Shown: piece by piece, positions 1 to 9,118 of the stretch
Layout of the letters: each line of letters begins with the position of its first letter
Position numbering within the stretch: position 1 is the first letter of the stretch
Assembly (NCBI GenBank): GCA_030427485.1
Contig: JAUICG010000012.1
Location: forward strand, 85,863 to 149,862
Length of the DNA: 64,000 nucleotides
Origin: Gammaproteobacteria bacterium
Lineage (GTDB): Bacteria > Pseudomonadota > Gammaproteobacteria > Pseudomonadales > Halieaceae
Reading direction: 5' to 3'
Program-made: the position numbers and the translations under genes
The notes under the pieces: model-generated
Seen by the model: only the letters and a program-made list of their open reading frames with translations
What the model was told of the DNA's origin: nothing
Database searches by the model: none

Positions 1-2
1 AC

Positions 3-440
3 CGGACACTTTTCCTGAGTGCCTTCCATCCCGACGCGGTGATTTCCGCGGGCGATTTCGTGGGTGGGCCTGTCGAACTGTACGACTGGGCGTCCGAACT
101 GCATGCGCAGGGGCAATCGGCGACCCAGCACAACCTGCTGAACCACAGCTGCGATATCGATGGCGACATTGCACACTGCGAGACGTACTACCTGTTTGTC
201 GGTTGTAACCGTGACAACACCAACTGGCTGGCGGGCGGGCGTTACATTGACCGTCTGGAGCGCCGGGGCGGCGAGTGGAAGATCGCGCTGCGCTGTAACG
301 CGATTGAGTGGTCCAGTGTGCTGCCGGCAGCGGCGCTGCCCTTTGCCGATGTGGTGGACGCGGAACTCAACGGTGTGATCGCGCGCGGCCCGGAGGATAT
401 TTCCTACCTGCGGCCATTGCTCAACCGGCGCCCTGTATAA
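3..440 (+). CDS. SnoaL-like (NTF2-fold) protein, 5' partial
   Basis: The reading frame is open from base 3 and enters the window already inside the protein (residues read ...LFLSAFHPDAV...), so the true start lies upstream. A GTG at 39 is in frame but is probably internal. The fragment has the SnoaL_4 pattern: FHPDAV near the front, a Glu-Thr-Tyr stretch, GGRYIDRLERR, GEWKI and a closing EDISYLRPL. Proteins of this fold are small cyclases, isomerases or dehydratases that often accompany Rieske and SDR enzymes in aromatic or terpenoid catabolism; the reaction here is unknown. Its last 20 bases overlap the convergent VOC gene. A decayed relative lies at 59279-59545. Confidence 0.8.
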   Translation, partial: RTLFLSAFHPDAVISAGDFVGGPVELYDWASELHAQGQSATQHNLLNHSCDIDGDIAHCETYYLFVGCNRDNTNWLAGGRYIDRLERRGGEWKIALRCNAIEWSSVLPAAALPFADVVDAELNGVIARGPEDISYLRPLLNRRPV

Positions 441-852
441 GTTCGATCCGCACGCCGTCAGGGTCGGTGCAGAACACCATGGGGCCGAACGGGGAGTCGA
501 TGCGGGTTTCGCGGTGCACTCGGCCGCCGCAGCGCTCGATCTGCTCCGCGCTTGCGTCCACACTGTCAACGACCAGCGTCATGTGGGTGAAGCCGCGCCG
601 GTTCATCGGGCGGCGCTCGGCAGCGCCGCTCACTGCCGAATCGGGGAAGCCGATAAGCTCAATGGTGACCGCACCGCACTGCATATAGTGTGCGCAGAAT
701 GTTGTACCGGGGACTTCGGCGAGCGCGTCGTAGGGCGGGCCGATGGGGTCGATGACCCGCACCTGCTCAAAGCCCAGCGCCTGTGTGTAGAAGCGTACAG
801 ACTGTTCGATGTCGGCGCAGCAGATGCCGATGTGTGAAATCGTAGCCGTCAT
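421..852 (-). CDS. VOC (glyoxalase/extradiol dioxygenase fold) protein
   Basis: 143-residue single-module-pair vicinal-oxygen-chelate protein. Candidate metal ligands sit where the family places them: His7 (ISHIG), Glu65 (TIELIG), His90 (FTHMTL) and Glu137 (RIELI), giving the H-E-H-E set typical of glyoxalase- or epimerase-like members rather than the 2-His-1-Glu extradiol set. It is the last gene of the minus-strand operon that starts at 9865, 15 bases after the SDR gene. It may act as an isomerase, epimerase or lyase on a CoA ester or hydroxy-acid, but the substrate cannot be read from the sequence. Confidence 0.8.
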   Translation of the reverse strand: MTATISHIGICCADIEQSVRFYTQALGFEQVRVIDPIGPPYDALAEVPGTTFCAHYMQCGAVTIELIGFPDSAVSGAAERRPMNRRGFTHMTLVVDSVDASAEQIERCGGRVHRETRIDSPFGPMVFCTDPDGVRIELIQGAG

Positions 853-867
853 TTTACTGTTCCTCGC

Positions 868-1794
868 TCAATCGCCACTCGCCCCGGCCCTGCTGGCCAT
901 CGCAAAGGAATACCGTATGTGATCGACGTGGCCCGAGGGTACCACGGGAAAGATCAGCGGAGAGTCAGTATCGCGAATCTGTTCCATCTGCGCCGCAACG
1001 TCTTCGATGCTCCAGGGGTCGCGATACACGCCCCGGGTTTCGCCGACAAAGGCGCGCGCGACACGCCCGGCTATGGAGATCAGCATTTCCCCGGTGATCG
1101 AGCAGTCCTCGTGCGCCAGCCAGCCCACGACCGGCGCCACCAGGTCCGGCGACATTGGCGGGTAGGCTGATGTATCGATGCCTTCCGCCATTCTCGTCAG
1201 GGCTCCGGGAACGATAACATTGCACTTGACGCCCTCCGCTTCACCCTCCAGCGCCACCACGTTGGACAGGCCGATGGTGCCGGCTTTGGCCACGCCGTAA
1301 TTCGCCACCTCGTGGTTGCCGTAGAGTCCGCCGATGGACGAGGTCAATACGATGCGGCCGTATCCCGCTTCGCACATCAGCGGGAAAGCGGGGCGCACGA
1401 CGTGGAAGGCACCGCGCAGGTGCACGTCCAGCACGGCGTCGAAGTCTTCCTGCGTCATGGTCTTCATCGAGGCTTGCCGTACATTGCCGGCATTGTGGAT
1501 CAGGATGTCGACACGGCCGAAATGATCGAGCGCGCACCGGATGATGGCGTTGCCGCCCTCGGGTGTCGCAACCGACTCGGTGCAGGCAATGGCCTCCCCG
1601 CCCGCCTGCCGGATTTCCGTTACCACCGCTGTAGCGGGGCTGCTGTCGTTGTCGGTGCCTGTCAGTCCGACACCGGGATCGTTCACCACGACCTTTGCGC
1701 CCCGGGCAGCGAGTAGCAGGGCATAGGCGCGCCCCAGTCCCCGCCCCGCCCCGGTAACCACCGCGACACGGTTATCAAACCTCAGTTCGGACAT
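868..1794 (-). CDS. MFE-2-type SDR (3-hydroxyacyl-CoA dehydrogenase-like)
   Basis: 308-residue SDR with the glycine-rich cofactor motif TGAGRGLG (residues 14-21), NAG at 101-103, active-site Ser152/153 and Tyr166-x3-Lys170. The TGAGRGLGRAYAL opening and the VVVNDPG strand are characteristic of the dehydrogenase unit of multifunctional enzyme type 2 (17-beta-HSD type 4). These oxidise 3-hydroxyacyl-CoA or a ring hydroxyl with NAD. The C-terminal extension of about 60 residues is shared with the paralogue at 13126-14049, which is nearly the same length. It lies 30 bases after the acyl-CoA dehydrogenase gene in the operon. Family is certain; substrate is inferred. Confidence 0.88.
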   Translation of the reverse strand: MSELRFDNRVAVVTGAGRGLGRAYALLLAARGAKVVVNDPGVGLTGTDNDSSPATAVVTEIRQAGGEAIACTESVATPEGGNAIIRCALDHFGRVDILIHNAGNVRQASMKTMTQEDFDAVLDVHLRGAFHVVRPAFPLMCEAGYGRIVLTSSIGGLYGNHEVANYGVAKAGTIGLSNVVALEGEAEGVKCNVIVPGALTRMAEGIDTSAYPPMSPDLVAPVVGWLAHEDCSITGEMLISIAGRVARAFVGETRGVYRDPWSIEDVAAQMEQIRDTDSPLIFPVVPSGHVDHIRYSFAMASRAGASGD

Positions 1795-1824
1795 CGGGCT
1801 CTCCCGGCGTGCGTTAACACCTTG

Positions 1825-2991
1825 CTAATAGGACTTTGGCAGCCCCAGTACTTTTTCAGCGATGAAATTCAGGATCATGTGCGGGCTCACCGGAGCGGTA
1901 CGCGGAATCAGGATTTCCCGCAGGAAACGCTCGATATGGTACTCCTGCGCATAGCCCATGCCACCCAGTGTCAGCATCGCGGTGTGGCAGGCTTCGAAGC
2001 CCGCCTCGGCCGCGAGGTACTTCCCGGCATTGGCCTCAACGCCGCAGTCCCGCCCCTGGTCGAACAGGGTAGCGGCCTTCATTACCATCAGGTTCGCGGC
2101 CTCCACCTGTGCCCAGCACTTCGCCAGCGGGTGTTGTATGCCCTGGTTCATGCCGATCGGGCGATCGAAAACAATGCGCTCCTGCGCATACTGCGCGGCG
2201 CGTTGAATGGCCGCGCGGCCCAGTCCTACCGCCTCGGCGCCGAGCAGTACCCGCTCCGGATTGAAGCCGTGCATGATGATCTTGAATCCGTCACCCTCGG
2301 CGCCGATGCGGTCCTCTTCGGGAATCCACAGATCGGAGATGAACAGCATATTGGAATCGACCGCGTGGCGGCCCATCTTGTGGATCAGGCGGGTTTCGAT
2401 TTTGCCGCGGTCGAAGTCGGTAAAGAACAACGACAGCCCCTCGGTCTTGCGTTTCACATCTTCCAGCGGCGTCGTCCGCGCCAGCAGCATCATCTTGTCT
2501 GCGACCTGCGCGACGGAAATCCAGATTTTCTCGCCGTTGACCAGGTAGCCGCCGTCCTTTTTCTGTGCGCGTGTTTTCAGCCGGGTGGTGTCCAGGCCGA
2601 TATTGGGCTCGGTGACGGCAAAGCACATGCGGTGTTCGCCGTTCAGGATGGGCGGAATCATGCGCTGCTTCTGTGCGTCCGTACCGAACAGTTCGACCGG
2701 CTGCATGCTGAATACCGGGCCGTGGATGCTGGAGGCTGCGGCCATGCCGCCACCGGCCTCCGCGACCGCCTGCATCATGATCGCCGCCTCGGTGATACCG
2801 AGGCCTGAGCCGCCGACGGCCTCGGGCATCGCGATGCCCAGCCACCCCGCGTCGGCCATGGAGCGGTGAAACTCGTGCGGAAAAACCCCGTCCCGGTCGC
2901 GTTCCAGCCAGTACTCGTCGGGAAACTGCGAACAGTGCTTGAGCACTGTTTCGCGGATGTTCTGCTGATCGTCGGTGAGTGAGTAGTCCAT
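1825..2991 (-). CDS. Acyl-CoA dehydrogenase
   Basis: 388-residue flavoprotein of the acyl-CoA dehydrogenase superfamily that introduces an alpha,beta double bond into acyl-CoA. Visible features are the N-terminal helical domain, the FAD-domain stretch AVTEPNIG, the mid-domain NGEKIWIS, and a C-terminal GGMGYAQEYHIERFLRE block carrying the usual catalytic-base region. The chosen ATG at 2991 begins MDYSLTDDQQ, the common family start, and has an AAAGGA ribosome site inside the end of the CaiB gene 4 bases upstream. An in-frame start at 3072 would add 27 low-complexity residues overlapping that gene and is rejected. Confidence 0.9.
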   Translation of the reverse strand: MDYSLTDDQQNIRETVLKHCSQFPDEYWLERDRDGVFPHEFHRSMADAGWLGIAMPEAVGGSGLGITEAAIMMQAVAEAGGGMAAASSIHGPVFSMQPVELFGTDAQKQRMIPPILNGEHRMCFAVTEPNIGLDTTRLKTRAQKKDGGYLVNGEKIWISVAQVADKMMLLARTTPLEDVKRKTEGLSLFFTDFDRGKIETRLIHKMGRHAVDSNMLFISDLWIPEEDRIGAEGDGFKIIMHGFNPERVLLGAEAVGLGRAAIQRAAQYAQERIVFDRPIGMNQGIQHPLAKCWAQVEAANLMVMKAATLFDQGRDCGVEANAGKYLAAEAGFEACHTAMLTLGGMGYAQEYHIERFLREILIPRTAPVSPHMILNFIAEKVLGLPKSY

Positions 2992-2995
2992 TGTT

Positions 2996-4174
2996 CTAGT
3001 CCTTTGCGCCGAGGCCCAGGGACTGTAGCACCTCTTCGGTATGCGCGCCGAGCCTTGGCGCGGGACCGGCAACCCGTCCCGGTGTCTGTGAGAAGCGCGT
3101 CGGCACGCCCGGAAAACGCACCGGCCCGTTGGGCGAATCGACCGTTTCGAAGAAGCCGATTTCGTTCAGCTGCTGATTCTCGAGCAGGTCGTCCAGGGTG
3201 CGCAGCGGCGCGGCCGGGATATCCAGCGAGCGCAACAGGTCCAGCCATTCCCCGGTCGTGCGTTCCTGGAAAGTCTCGCCCAGCAGTGCGTAGACCGTGT
3301 CGATCTGTTGCGCGCGCTGTTCCAGCGTGGCGAATTTCGGGTCTTTGGCCCACTCCGGCTGCACCGCGTTCACGAATGTCGACCACTGTTTGTCGTTGTA
3401 GATCAGCGCCGCTATGTGGCCATCGCGGGTGCGGTAGGGACGACGATTGGGAGACACTGCGCGCGGGTAAAACGCCTCGCCGAGCGGCGGGTCGAACATC
3501 GTGCCGTTGGCGTGTTCGACCAGCATGAAGGAGGCCATGGTCTCAAACATGCTGACGTCCACCTCCTGTCCTTCGCCGGTTCGTTCGCGGTGAAAGAGCG
3601 CCATCATCGTCGCGTATACTGCGGTCAGCCCGGCGACCTTGTCCGCGATGATGCTGCCGATAAAGTTCGCCTCCCCGGTCAGCCTGGCCTGCACCATCGG
3701 CAGTCCGCACTCCGCCTGGATGGTATCGTCGTAGGCGGTCAGGTCGCGGTCCGGACCGCGCCGGTCATAGCCGTAGCAGTTGGTATAGACGATAGCCGGG
3801 TTGATTGCCGCCACGTCCTCGTAACCGAACCCCAGCTTGGTCACGGCTTTCAGTCGCATCGAGTGGATGAAAACATCGGCAGTTTCCAGTAGCGCACGCA
3901 GCGCCGTTTTGTCCGCTTCCGCGCGCAGGTCGAGCACCACGCTGCGTTTGCCGCGATTGATATTGGCGAATACGCCGCTCATTCCGGGTTCCGGTCCCAC
4001 CGAGATCTGGCGTACGTTGTCGCCGCCGGGTGCCTCGATCTTGATCACGTCCGCGCCCATGTCCGCAAGAATCTGCGTGCAATACGGCCCGAAAACCATC
4101 GCCGTGAGATCGATAACGCGTATGCCGGACAGCGGTCCGGCCCCTTTGCTGTGCTTGCTGTCAGTCGAGTTCAC
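2996..4174 (-). CDS. CaiB/BaiF-family CoA transferase
   Basis: 392-residue family III CoA transferase. These move CoA between acids through an aspartyl-CoA intermediate. The N-terminus GIRVIDLTAMVFGPYCTQ and the following ADMGADVIKIEAPGGD are the family signature, and ADKVAGLTAVYA follows in the middle. The start is taken as GTG 4174, preceded by GGAG at 6 bases spacing and overlapping the upstream Rieske stop by 14 bases; the earlier ATG at 4228 would add 18 residues not typical of the family. Placed between Rieske and acyl-CoA dehydrogenase genes, it probably activates the oxidised acid for beta-oxidation. Confidence 0.9.
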   Translation of the reverse strand: MNSTDSKHSKGAGPLSGIRVIDLTAMVFGPYCTQILADMGADVIKIEAPGGDNVRQISVGPEPGMSGVFANINRGKRSVVLDLRAEADKTALRALLETADVFIHSMRLKAVTKLGFGYEDVAAINPAIVYTNCYGYDRRGPDRDLTAYDDTIQAECGLPMVQARLTGEANFIGSIIADKVAGLTAVYATMMALFHRERTGEGQEVDVSMFETMASFMLVEHANGTMFDPPLGEAFYPRAVSPNRRPYRTRDGHIAALIYNDKQWSTFVNAVQPEWAKDPKFATLEQRAQQIDTVYALLGETFQERTTGEWLDLLRSLDIPAAPLRTLDDLLENQQLNEIGFFETVDSPNGPVRFPGVPTRFSQTPGRVAGPAPRLGAHTEEVLQSLGLGAKD

Positions 4175-5531
4175 GCGGCGCTCCGGTACCCATGTATTTC
4201 GCCAGGTTGTAGTGCAGGTTGGCGACACTGCGCTCCATATAGGGATTGGGCCTGGTGCCCCGGAATCCGCCGGACTTCATACCCTGCTGCACGGCGGCCA
4301 TATTGGCGAAGTCCTGCGACAGCACATAGCACCAGGCTTCTTCGGTTGCCGGTGAAAACTCCCATTCCGTCTCCGGTTCCCCGCCCTCGGGGAACAACTC
4401 GTACACAGCCGCCTCGAAGATGCATTTATCCGGGTCGTTGCCGTAGGGCCTGGCGCTGTAGCACAGTGCATTGTTCACGGCGTGACCGATCTGGAAGTTC
4501 GGGAAAATCTGCCATGCGGTGCCGCTTCTGCCAACGTCAGCGGGATCGACGGTGGGCCAGATGACGCCGCGCGCCGCGTCGTCCGCGCGGGCGGATGCGA
4601 GCCAGTGCTTCAACACCTGGTCCGACGGGGTGCCCTCGGGCAATTCATCGACCAGCCGCAGGGCGGCATTCACCAGCGTCTGCGTGGTGTTGGTATTGGC
4701 TTTCTCCCAGGTGTAGACCTGCATTTCGGCGGTGGAAATTCGTGCATCCGCGCCCGAGCCGACCCGGAGTTTAGCCTGTTGGTTTTCGTCCATGTCTTTT
4801 GGTGCATCGTAGCCGATATTGCTGTGTTTTCCCTGTACCCGGGCCCAGCCGCGGAACTCGCCGAATTTGTTGAACTCCGGGTGGGTCGTCTGCACGTGGT
4901 AGGTCTCGCAGAATGCTTCCATCGCCACTTTCCAGTTGCAGTCAAAGATGCCCCACTTGCGCCAGCGATAGCGCATGTTCTGCAACTGGAACGGATCGAG
5001 CATGCCCGCGGCGGGTTCCAGGTAGTCGCGCAGGCTTTCGCACTCGGGGTCCAGGTTGATCCAGATCCACCCGCCCCAGGTGTCGACCCTGACCGCTTTA
5101 AGCCCGGCGCACTCGTCAGTCAGCGCACCCTGCCAGTCCTCTTTGTGCGGGATATGCGTGTTCCTGCCGTCCAGTGCAAACTGCCAGCCGTGATAGGCGC
5201 AGACGAACTGAGTTTTCCTGCCGCTGCCATTTCTCGCGCCCGCCGGTGTGTCCACGAGCTTGCGACCGCGGTGCGAACAGACGTTGTAGAACGCACGGAT
5301 TTCGTCCGCGGCGGCGCGAACGATCACGATCGACTCACCGGCGATCTCGTAAGTCAGGTAGTTCCCGACCCGGGGAATCTCTTCTTCGCGGCCCACCTGC
5401 TGCCATACCCTGGTCCACAGTTTGGCACGCTCTTCGCGCGCATACTCGGGAGACAGGTAGGCCTCGACCGGGATCAATACCGGTTTTGCCAGGTCGTCGG
5501 GTGTGGCAACCCGCTTATCGGTATCGGTCAT
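4161..5531 (-). CDS. Rieske non-haem iron oxygenase, alpha subunit
   Basis: 456-residue ring-hydroxylating oxygenase alpha subunit. The Rieske [2Fe-2S] ligands are Cys85-x-His87 (CSHRG) and Cys111-x2-His114 (CAYHGW). The catalytic iron ligands fit His212 and His217 (ETYHVQTTH), with Glu209 at the place where naphthalene-type enzymes have the bridging Asp. Start ATG 5531 follows a strong GGAGGGA site; upstream in-frame codons lack family similarity. The C-terminal half closely resembles the oxygenase at 22736-24118 (shared VDELPEGT and ASARADDAARGVIWP). No beta subunit or reductase is nearby, so electrons must come from elsewhere. Confidence 0.92.
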   Translation of the reverse strand: MTDTDKRVATPDDLAKPVLIPVEAYLSPEYAREERAKLWTRVWQQVGREEEIPRVGNYLTYEIAGESIVIVRAAADEIRAFYNVCSHRGRKLVDTPAGARNGSGRKTQFVCAYHGWQFALDGRNTHIPHKEDWQGALTDECAGLKAVRVDTWGGWIWINLDPECESLRDYLEPAAGMLDPFQLQNMRYRWRKWGIFDCNWKVAMEAFCETYHVQTTHPEFNKFGEFRGWARVQGKHSNIGYDAPKDMDENQQAKLRVGSGADARISTAEMQVYTWEKANTNTTQTLVNAALRLVDELPEGTPSDQVLKHWLASARADDAARGVIWPTVDPADVGRSGTAWQIFPNFQIGHAVNNALCYSARPYGNDPDKCIFEAAVYELFPEGGEPETEWEFSPATEEAWCYVLSQDFANMAAVQQGMKSGGFRGTRPNPYMERSVANLHYNLAKYMGTGAPRELD

Positions 5532-5571
5532 CGCGATGTCCCTCCGTTGTGTCCGCTGTTCCTCGCCACGT

Positions 5572-6387
5572 TCAGGCAAACGCCTCTTCGCCTTCGAGTT
5601 TGGTCCGGTGCAGCATACGCCCGGATGCCGGGTCATAGGCAATCGCGCGGTGCATGGTGCCTGTATTATCCCAGATTACGGTGTCGCCCACGGTCCACTC
5701 GTGTCGATAGACAAACTGCGGCTGGGTCGCCCACTCGCGCAGTTTCACCAGCAGTTTCGTGCTGTCCCTGAAGCTGCTGCCGACAAGCTGGTAGGCGGTG
5801 CAGCCGATCACCAGCGACTTGCGCCCGGAACGGTGTTTCCATACCAGCGGCAGTTCGGAGTCGCCGATGGCCATCATCTGCTCCAGCATCTGCAGCGGGG
5901 GTTCGGGAGCGTAGTACAACAGCGAGTTCCAGGCGGAGTGCAGCACCCGAAGCTGCTCGTAGGCGTTCTGTTCATCCTCGGGCAGGTCGTCGTAGGCGGC
6001 GTAGGTATTGCAGAATTCCGTCTGGCCGCCGGTAGGCGACAGCACCTTGGCGGACAAAATCGAAGCCAGAATGGGTACCTTGTTCATGGTGCCGTCGATA
6101 TGCCAGTACAGGGAGCCCTTCAGGTAATCAGCGAGTTTGTTGGCGCCGGTGTCCAGCGTGACCTTGTAGATATTTTCGCCGGAGTTCTCCGGTGCGAATG
6201 TGCCCAGTGTCTCGGTGAACGTGATCTGCTCTTCATCGGTGAAATTTACCTGCGGGAACACCAGTACGCCGCGACGCTCGAGCAGGTCGCGAATTTCGCC
6301 GGCGTGTTCGCCGCTCAGCAGCGCGGCTTTATCAGCGCGAATTTCGGTGGCGATGCGGGGCTTCAAATCTCTGGTGCTAAGTGCCAT
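5572..6387 (-). CDS. TauD/TfdA-family Fe(II)/2-oxoglutarate dioxygenase
   Basis: 271-residue cupin-fold dioxygenase. The iron triad is readable as His96-x-Asp98 (WHIDGT) and distal His246 (GTMHRA), followed by Arg residues at about 257 and 261 that would hold 2-oxoglutarate. The family hydroxylates or cleaves C-O, C-S or C-H bonds using O2. A paralogue of identical length with the same ligand numbering lies at 61094-61909. The gene sits 40 bases upstream of the Rieske gene in the same operon. The substrate is unknown; TfdA/TauD-like ether or sulfonate cleavage is only one option. Confidence 0.9.
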   Translation of the reverse strand: MALSTRDLKPRIATEIRADKAALLSGEHAGEIRDLLERRGVLVFPQVNFTDEEQITFTETLGTFAPENSGENIYKVTLDTGANKLADYLKGSLYWHIDGTMNKVPILASILSAKVLSPTGGQTEFCNTYAAYDDLPEDEQNAYEQLRVLHSAWNSLLYYAPEPPLQMLEQMMAIGDSELPLVWKHRSGRKSLVIGCTAYQLVGSSFRDSTKLLVKLREWATQPQFVYRHEWTVGDTVIWDNTGTMHRAIAYDPASGRMLHRTKLEGEEAFA

Positions 6388-6445
6388 GTCGGATCTCCTG
6401 AAAAAGAGGGTTCAAATTATGCAAGCGGCCCGGCCGGCCGCAGCG

Positions 6446-8113
6446 CTAGGCTTGCTCGAGCCTTGCGACGACCAGTTTGCGTAACTCGGGCCGCTGGATC
6501 TTGTTGCTGCCGGTCATGGGCAGTTCCTGTTCGCTGAAGAAGAGTACCCGGCGCGGTACCTTGTAACTGGCCAGGGATTGTTTGGCGAAAGCCCGCACGG
6601 CCTCTTCATCCAGCTGCTTGCCCTCGCTCAGCACCACGCAGGAAACCACAATCTCACCCAGCGTCTCGTGGGGTATACCCAGGGAAAACGCGGTGGCGAT
6701 CGCGTCGTGCTTGCCCAGCGCAACATCGATTTCGGTCGGTGACACGTTGGCGCCGCCGGTCTTGATGATGTCGCCCAACCTGCCGATCCAGAACAGGTGG
6801 CCCTGGGGCGTGAAGTAACCCGCGTCCGCGGTGTGAATGAAACCCTCCTCGTCGAGCAGGTCCTCCGGCGGAGTCTTCAGGTAGCCCGGAGTCAGGGTGG
6901 GGCCCTTGGCGATGATCTCGCCGGTTTCTCCCATGGGCACAATGGCGCCGGTTTCCGGGTCCACGATGCGCACGATATTGCCCGGCAGCACCGGGCCAAA
7001 GGTATTGTCTGTATTCTCCTTCCCCGAAAATCCCGTGACGAAGGTGAACGTCTCGGTCAGGCCATAGCCGCTGGGCTGTCGCCAGGTGGTATTGATCGAG
7101 GGGTGTGTCGCCAGGATCAACTGCGCATCGACGTAATGCAGGGCGGACAGGTCCGCGCTGTCCCAACCCGGGCATTCTTTCAATCGCGCCTCCTGGTGAG
7201 GCCAGGCGATCGCCAGCGAGATACGTTCCTTCTGCAGCAGCTCCAGCGCGGCATCGGGATCGAAGTAGCGCTGCAATACCAGGCAACCCCCGACGGTCAG
7301 CGTACTGCCGAATGCCATGCCGAAGTTGCCGGACCAGAAGAAGCCATTGGCGCTCCAGGTGCGCACCGAGCTGTCCGCGTCATACCAGTGGCCGAAACGC
7401 CAGCACTGCAGCGTCGCCGCGCGGTGTGACTGCTGGATGGCCTTGGGTTGCGCGGTGGACCCGGAAGAGAAAAATACCAGGCCCAGATCCATGGGGCTGG
7501 AAGCCTCGGCCGCCGCGCTGGCGAGGGAAACCGGCACCGCGTTACCCAGTGCCAGGAATTCATCCCAGTTCTGCAATCCGGGGCGGGACAGCGCGCTGTC
7601 CAGGCAGATGACACGTCGCAGAAAGGGCAGGTCGTCCTGCTGCAGGTGCCCCGGGGCGACCGTGGCGAGGTCGGGGCATATCTCGAATATGTCGTGCACA
7701 AAATCCCGCGAGGCGACACCCGCCTCCATGATCAACAGCTCGATATCCGACTGGCGCAGCTGGAACGCCAGTTCTTCGCGGGTTGAGAACGTATTCAGGG
7801 CGACGGTGACACCGCCCGCCATGGCGATGCCGAACATGCCGAACAGCCATTCCGGCCTGTTGCTGACCAGCAGGCCGATCCGGGCGCCGCGTCCGACACC
7901 TGCCGCAAGTAGCGCCCTGGCGACGGCCAGCGATTCGCTGTAGAGATCGTGATAGGTCCAGCTCTGTTGCTCGCCAGCGAGATCCAGCCAGCGCAGCGCT
8001 TCGCGGTCGCCGTGCCGTTTGGCGATTTCTCCGACAAATCCGGGCAGGGTCAGGGGGCCGATGCCGGTCTCTTCACGCAGGGGAACGCCCCGCACCTCGG
8101 ACAGTGCGCTCAT
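6446..8113 (-). CDS. AMP-forming acyl-CoA ligase
   Basis: 555-residue adenylate-forming enzyme (ANL superfamily) that converts a carboxylic acid to its CoA thioester through an acyl-AMP. The phosphate loop is divergent: FFSSGSTAQPKA instead of the usual TSGTTGxPKG, but Lys is kept. The adenylation-domain motifs YGLTET and the C-terminal lysine region SNKIQRPELRK are present. ATG 8113 lies 4 bases after the CMD-family gene stop; longer in-frame starts overlap that gene and show no similarity. Context suggests activation of the product of the Rieske/TauD oxygenases, in parallel with the CaiB transferase. Confidence 0.85.
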   Translation of the reverse strand: MSALSEVRGVPLREETGIGPLTLPGFVGEIAKRHGDREALRWLDLAGEQQSWTYHDLYSESLAVARALLAAGVGRGARIGLLVSNRPEWLFGMFGIAMAGGVTVALNTFSTREELAFQLRQSDIELLIMEAGVASRDFVHDIFEICPDLATVAPGHLQQDDLPFLRRVICLDSALSRPGLQNWDEFLALGNAVPVSLASAAAEASSPMDLGLVFFSSGSTAQPKAIQQSHRAATLQCWRFGHWYDADSSVRTWSANGFFWSGNFGMAFGSTLTVGGCLVLQRYFDPDAALELLQKERISLAIAWPHQEARLKECPGWDSADLSALHYVDAQLILATHPSINTTWRQPSGYGLTETFTFVTGFSGKENTDNTFGPVLPGNIVRIVDPETGAIVPMGETGEIIAKGPTLTPGYLKTPPEDLLDEEGFIHTADAGYFTPQGHLFWIGRLGDIIKTGGANVSPTEIDVALGKHDAIATAFSLGIPHETLGEIVVSCVVLSEGKQLDEEAVRAFAKQSLASYKVPRRVLFFSEQELPMTGSNKIQRPELRKLVVARLEQA

Positions 8114-8117
8114 GCTG

Positions 8118-8756
8118 TCAGGACCCCTCGCGCGAGGCGAGCATGCGCTCCCTCGTCTGACTGTCAAACCCTTCCACGCCGGGCTCCAGCGGGATGTCGA
8201 AGCTGCCCAGCGCCATGGCCAGTACGTTGTAACAGCCCACCAGGAATACCATGTCCATGATTTGTTGCGTATCGTAACGCGGCACAAGCGCGGCCCACGT
8301 CGTATCGGAGATGCGCGTATGCGTGTGCAGGTCATCCGCGACACGGACCAGGGCGGCGTCCTCGCTGTTCCACTGGGGCGCATCCGGCCCCGCCTGTACC
8401 CGTTCGATTTCCTCGTCTGTCAGGCCCGCCCGGCGTCCGAGTATTGCGTGTTGCACGAATTCGTATTCAGAGTGACGCAGCCAGCTGATGCGCAGAATCA
8501 GCAGTTCGCGCTCGCGGGCGGTGAGGGTGCTGCCCTGGGCGACATGTCGGTTGAAGGTGAGGAAGGCCTTGGCCAGCGCCGGGTAGTGCGCCAGGCTGCC
8601 CAGTGTGTACATGCCGCGGGCGTCCTCACCCCCGTCTTCCCAGCGCGAGAGAACAAATTGCAGCCCGCTGGGAAACGCGCCCAGCGCATCGAGAATCTCG
8701 TCGCTCCAGTCCGGTGGCAGCAGCGGTGACATTCGCGTGTTATTTTCATCCTGCAT
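8118..8756 (-). CDS. Carboxymuconolactone decarboxylase (CMD/AhpD-like) family protein
   Basis: 212-residue all-helical protein with the CMD-family stretch LTARERELLILRISWLRHSEYEFVQH, but Ser-Glu-Tyr-Glu replaces the CxxC redox pair of AhpD, so a peroxidase role is unlikely. Start ATG 8756 has GGAGAA upstream. Such proteins accompany SDR and Rieske genes in many aromatic and lactone pathways and may act as decarboxylases or lactone-acting enzymes. A second homologue of 195 residues is at 59576-60163, sharing the FNRHLL, ILR..W and HWNSE blocks. The function in this pathway is unproven. Confidence 0.82.
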   Translation of the reverse strand: MQDENNTRMSPLLPPDWSDEILDALGAFPSGLQFVLSRWEDGGEDARGMYTLGSLAHYPALAKAFLTFNRHVAQGSTLTARERELLILRISWLRHSEYEFVQHAILGRRAGLTDEEIERVQAGPDAPQWNSEDAALVRVADDLHTHTRISDTTWAALVPRYDTQQIMDMVFLVGCYNVLAMALGSFDIPLEPGVEGFDSQTRERMLASREGS

Positions 8757-8811
8757 CAGGGTTTCTCCGTCGTTTGGCCATCCCGGGATCCAGCACCGTT
8801 CAAAGCTCGTC

Positions 8812-9105
8812 TCAGTCGATACCTTCGACGATGAAGGCCCGATACCGGGCGCCTTTTTTCCGGTGCACCAATGCGGCCTGGTATTCCGGGCTGTTGTACC
8901 ACTCCCGGGCATCCTGCATGGTCGGGAATTGCAGCACGACCACGCCGTCCGGCGCCTCGCCCTCCAGGGACTCCAGCGCACCGTAAATCGCCAGCGGTGT
9001 CAGCTTGGCGGGAGGCGGATGACCCCGATTCATGCTTGAGTATTTGTCCATCTCCGCCTGGTCGATTACCGGGCCTTCACGGGTGAAAATAACGTAGGCG
9101 GTCAC
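8812..9105 (-). CDS. DUF1330 family protein
   Basis: 97-residue ferredoxin-like-fold (dimeric alpha/beta barrel) protein. It has the DUF1330 layout: MTAYVIFTREGPVID at the N-terminus, a central GVVVLQFPTMQDAREWYNSPEY block and a short tail. The family has no established reaction; members are commonly found in catabolic operons. It lies 13 bases downstream of the first SDR gene of the operon and 55 bases upstream of the CMD gene. Confidence 0.85.
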   Translation of the reverse strand: MTAYVIFTREGPVIDQAEMDKYSSMNRGHPPPAKLTPLAIYGALESLEGEAPDGVVVLQFPTMQDAREWYNSPEYQAALVHRKKGARYRAFIVEGID

Positions 9106-9118
9106 GACTCACTCTCCA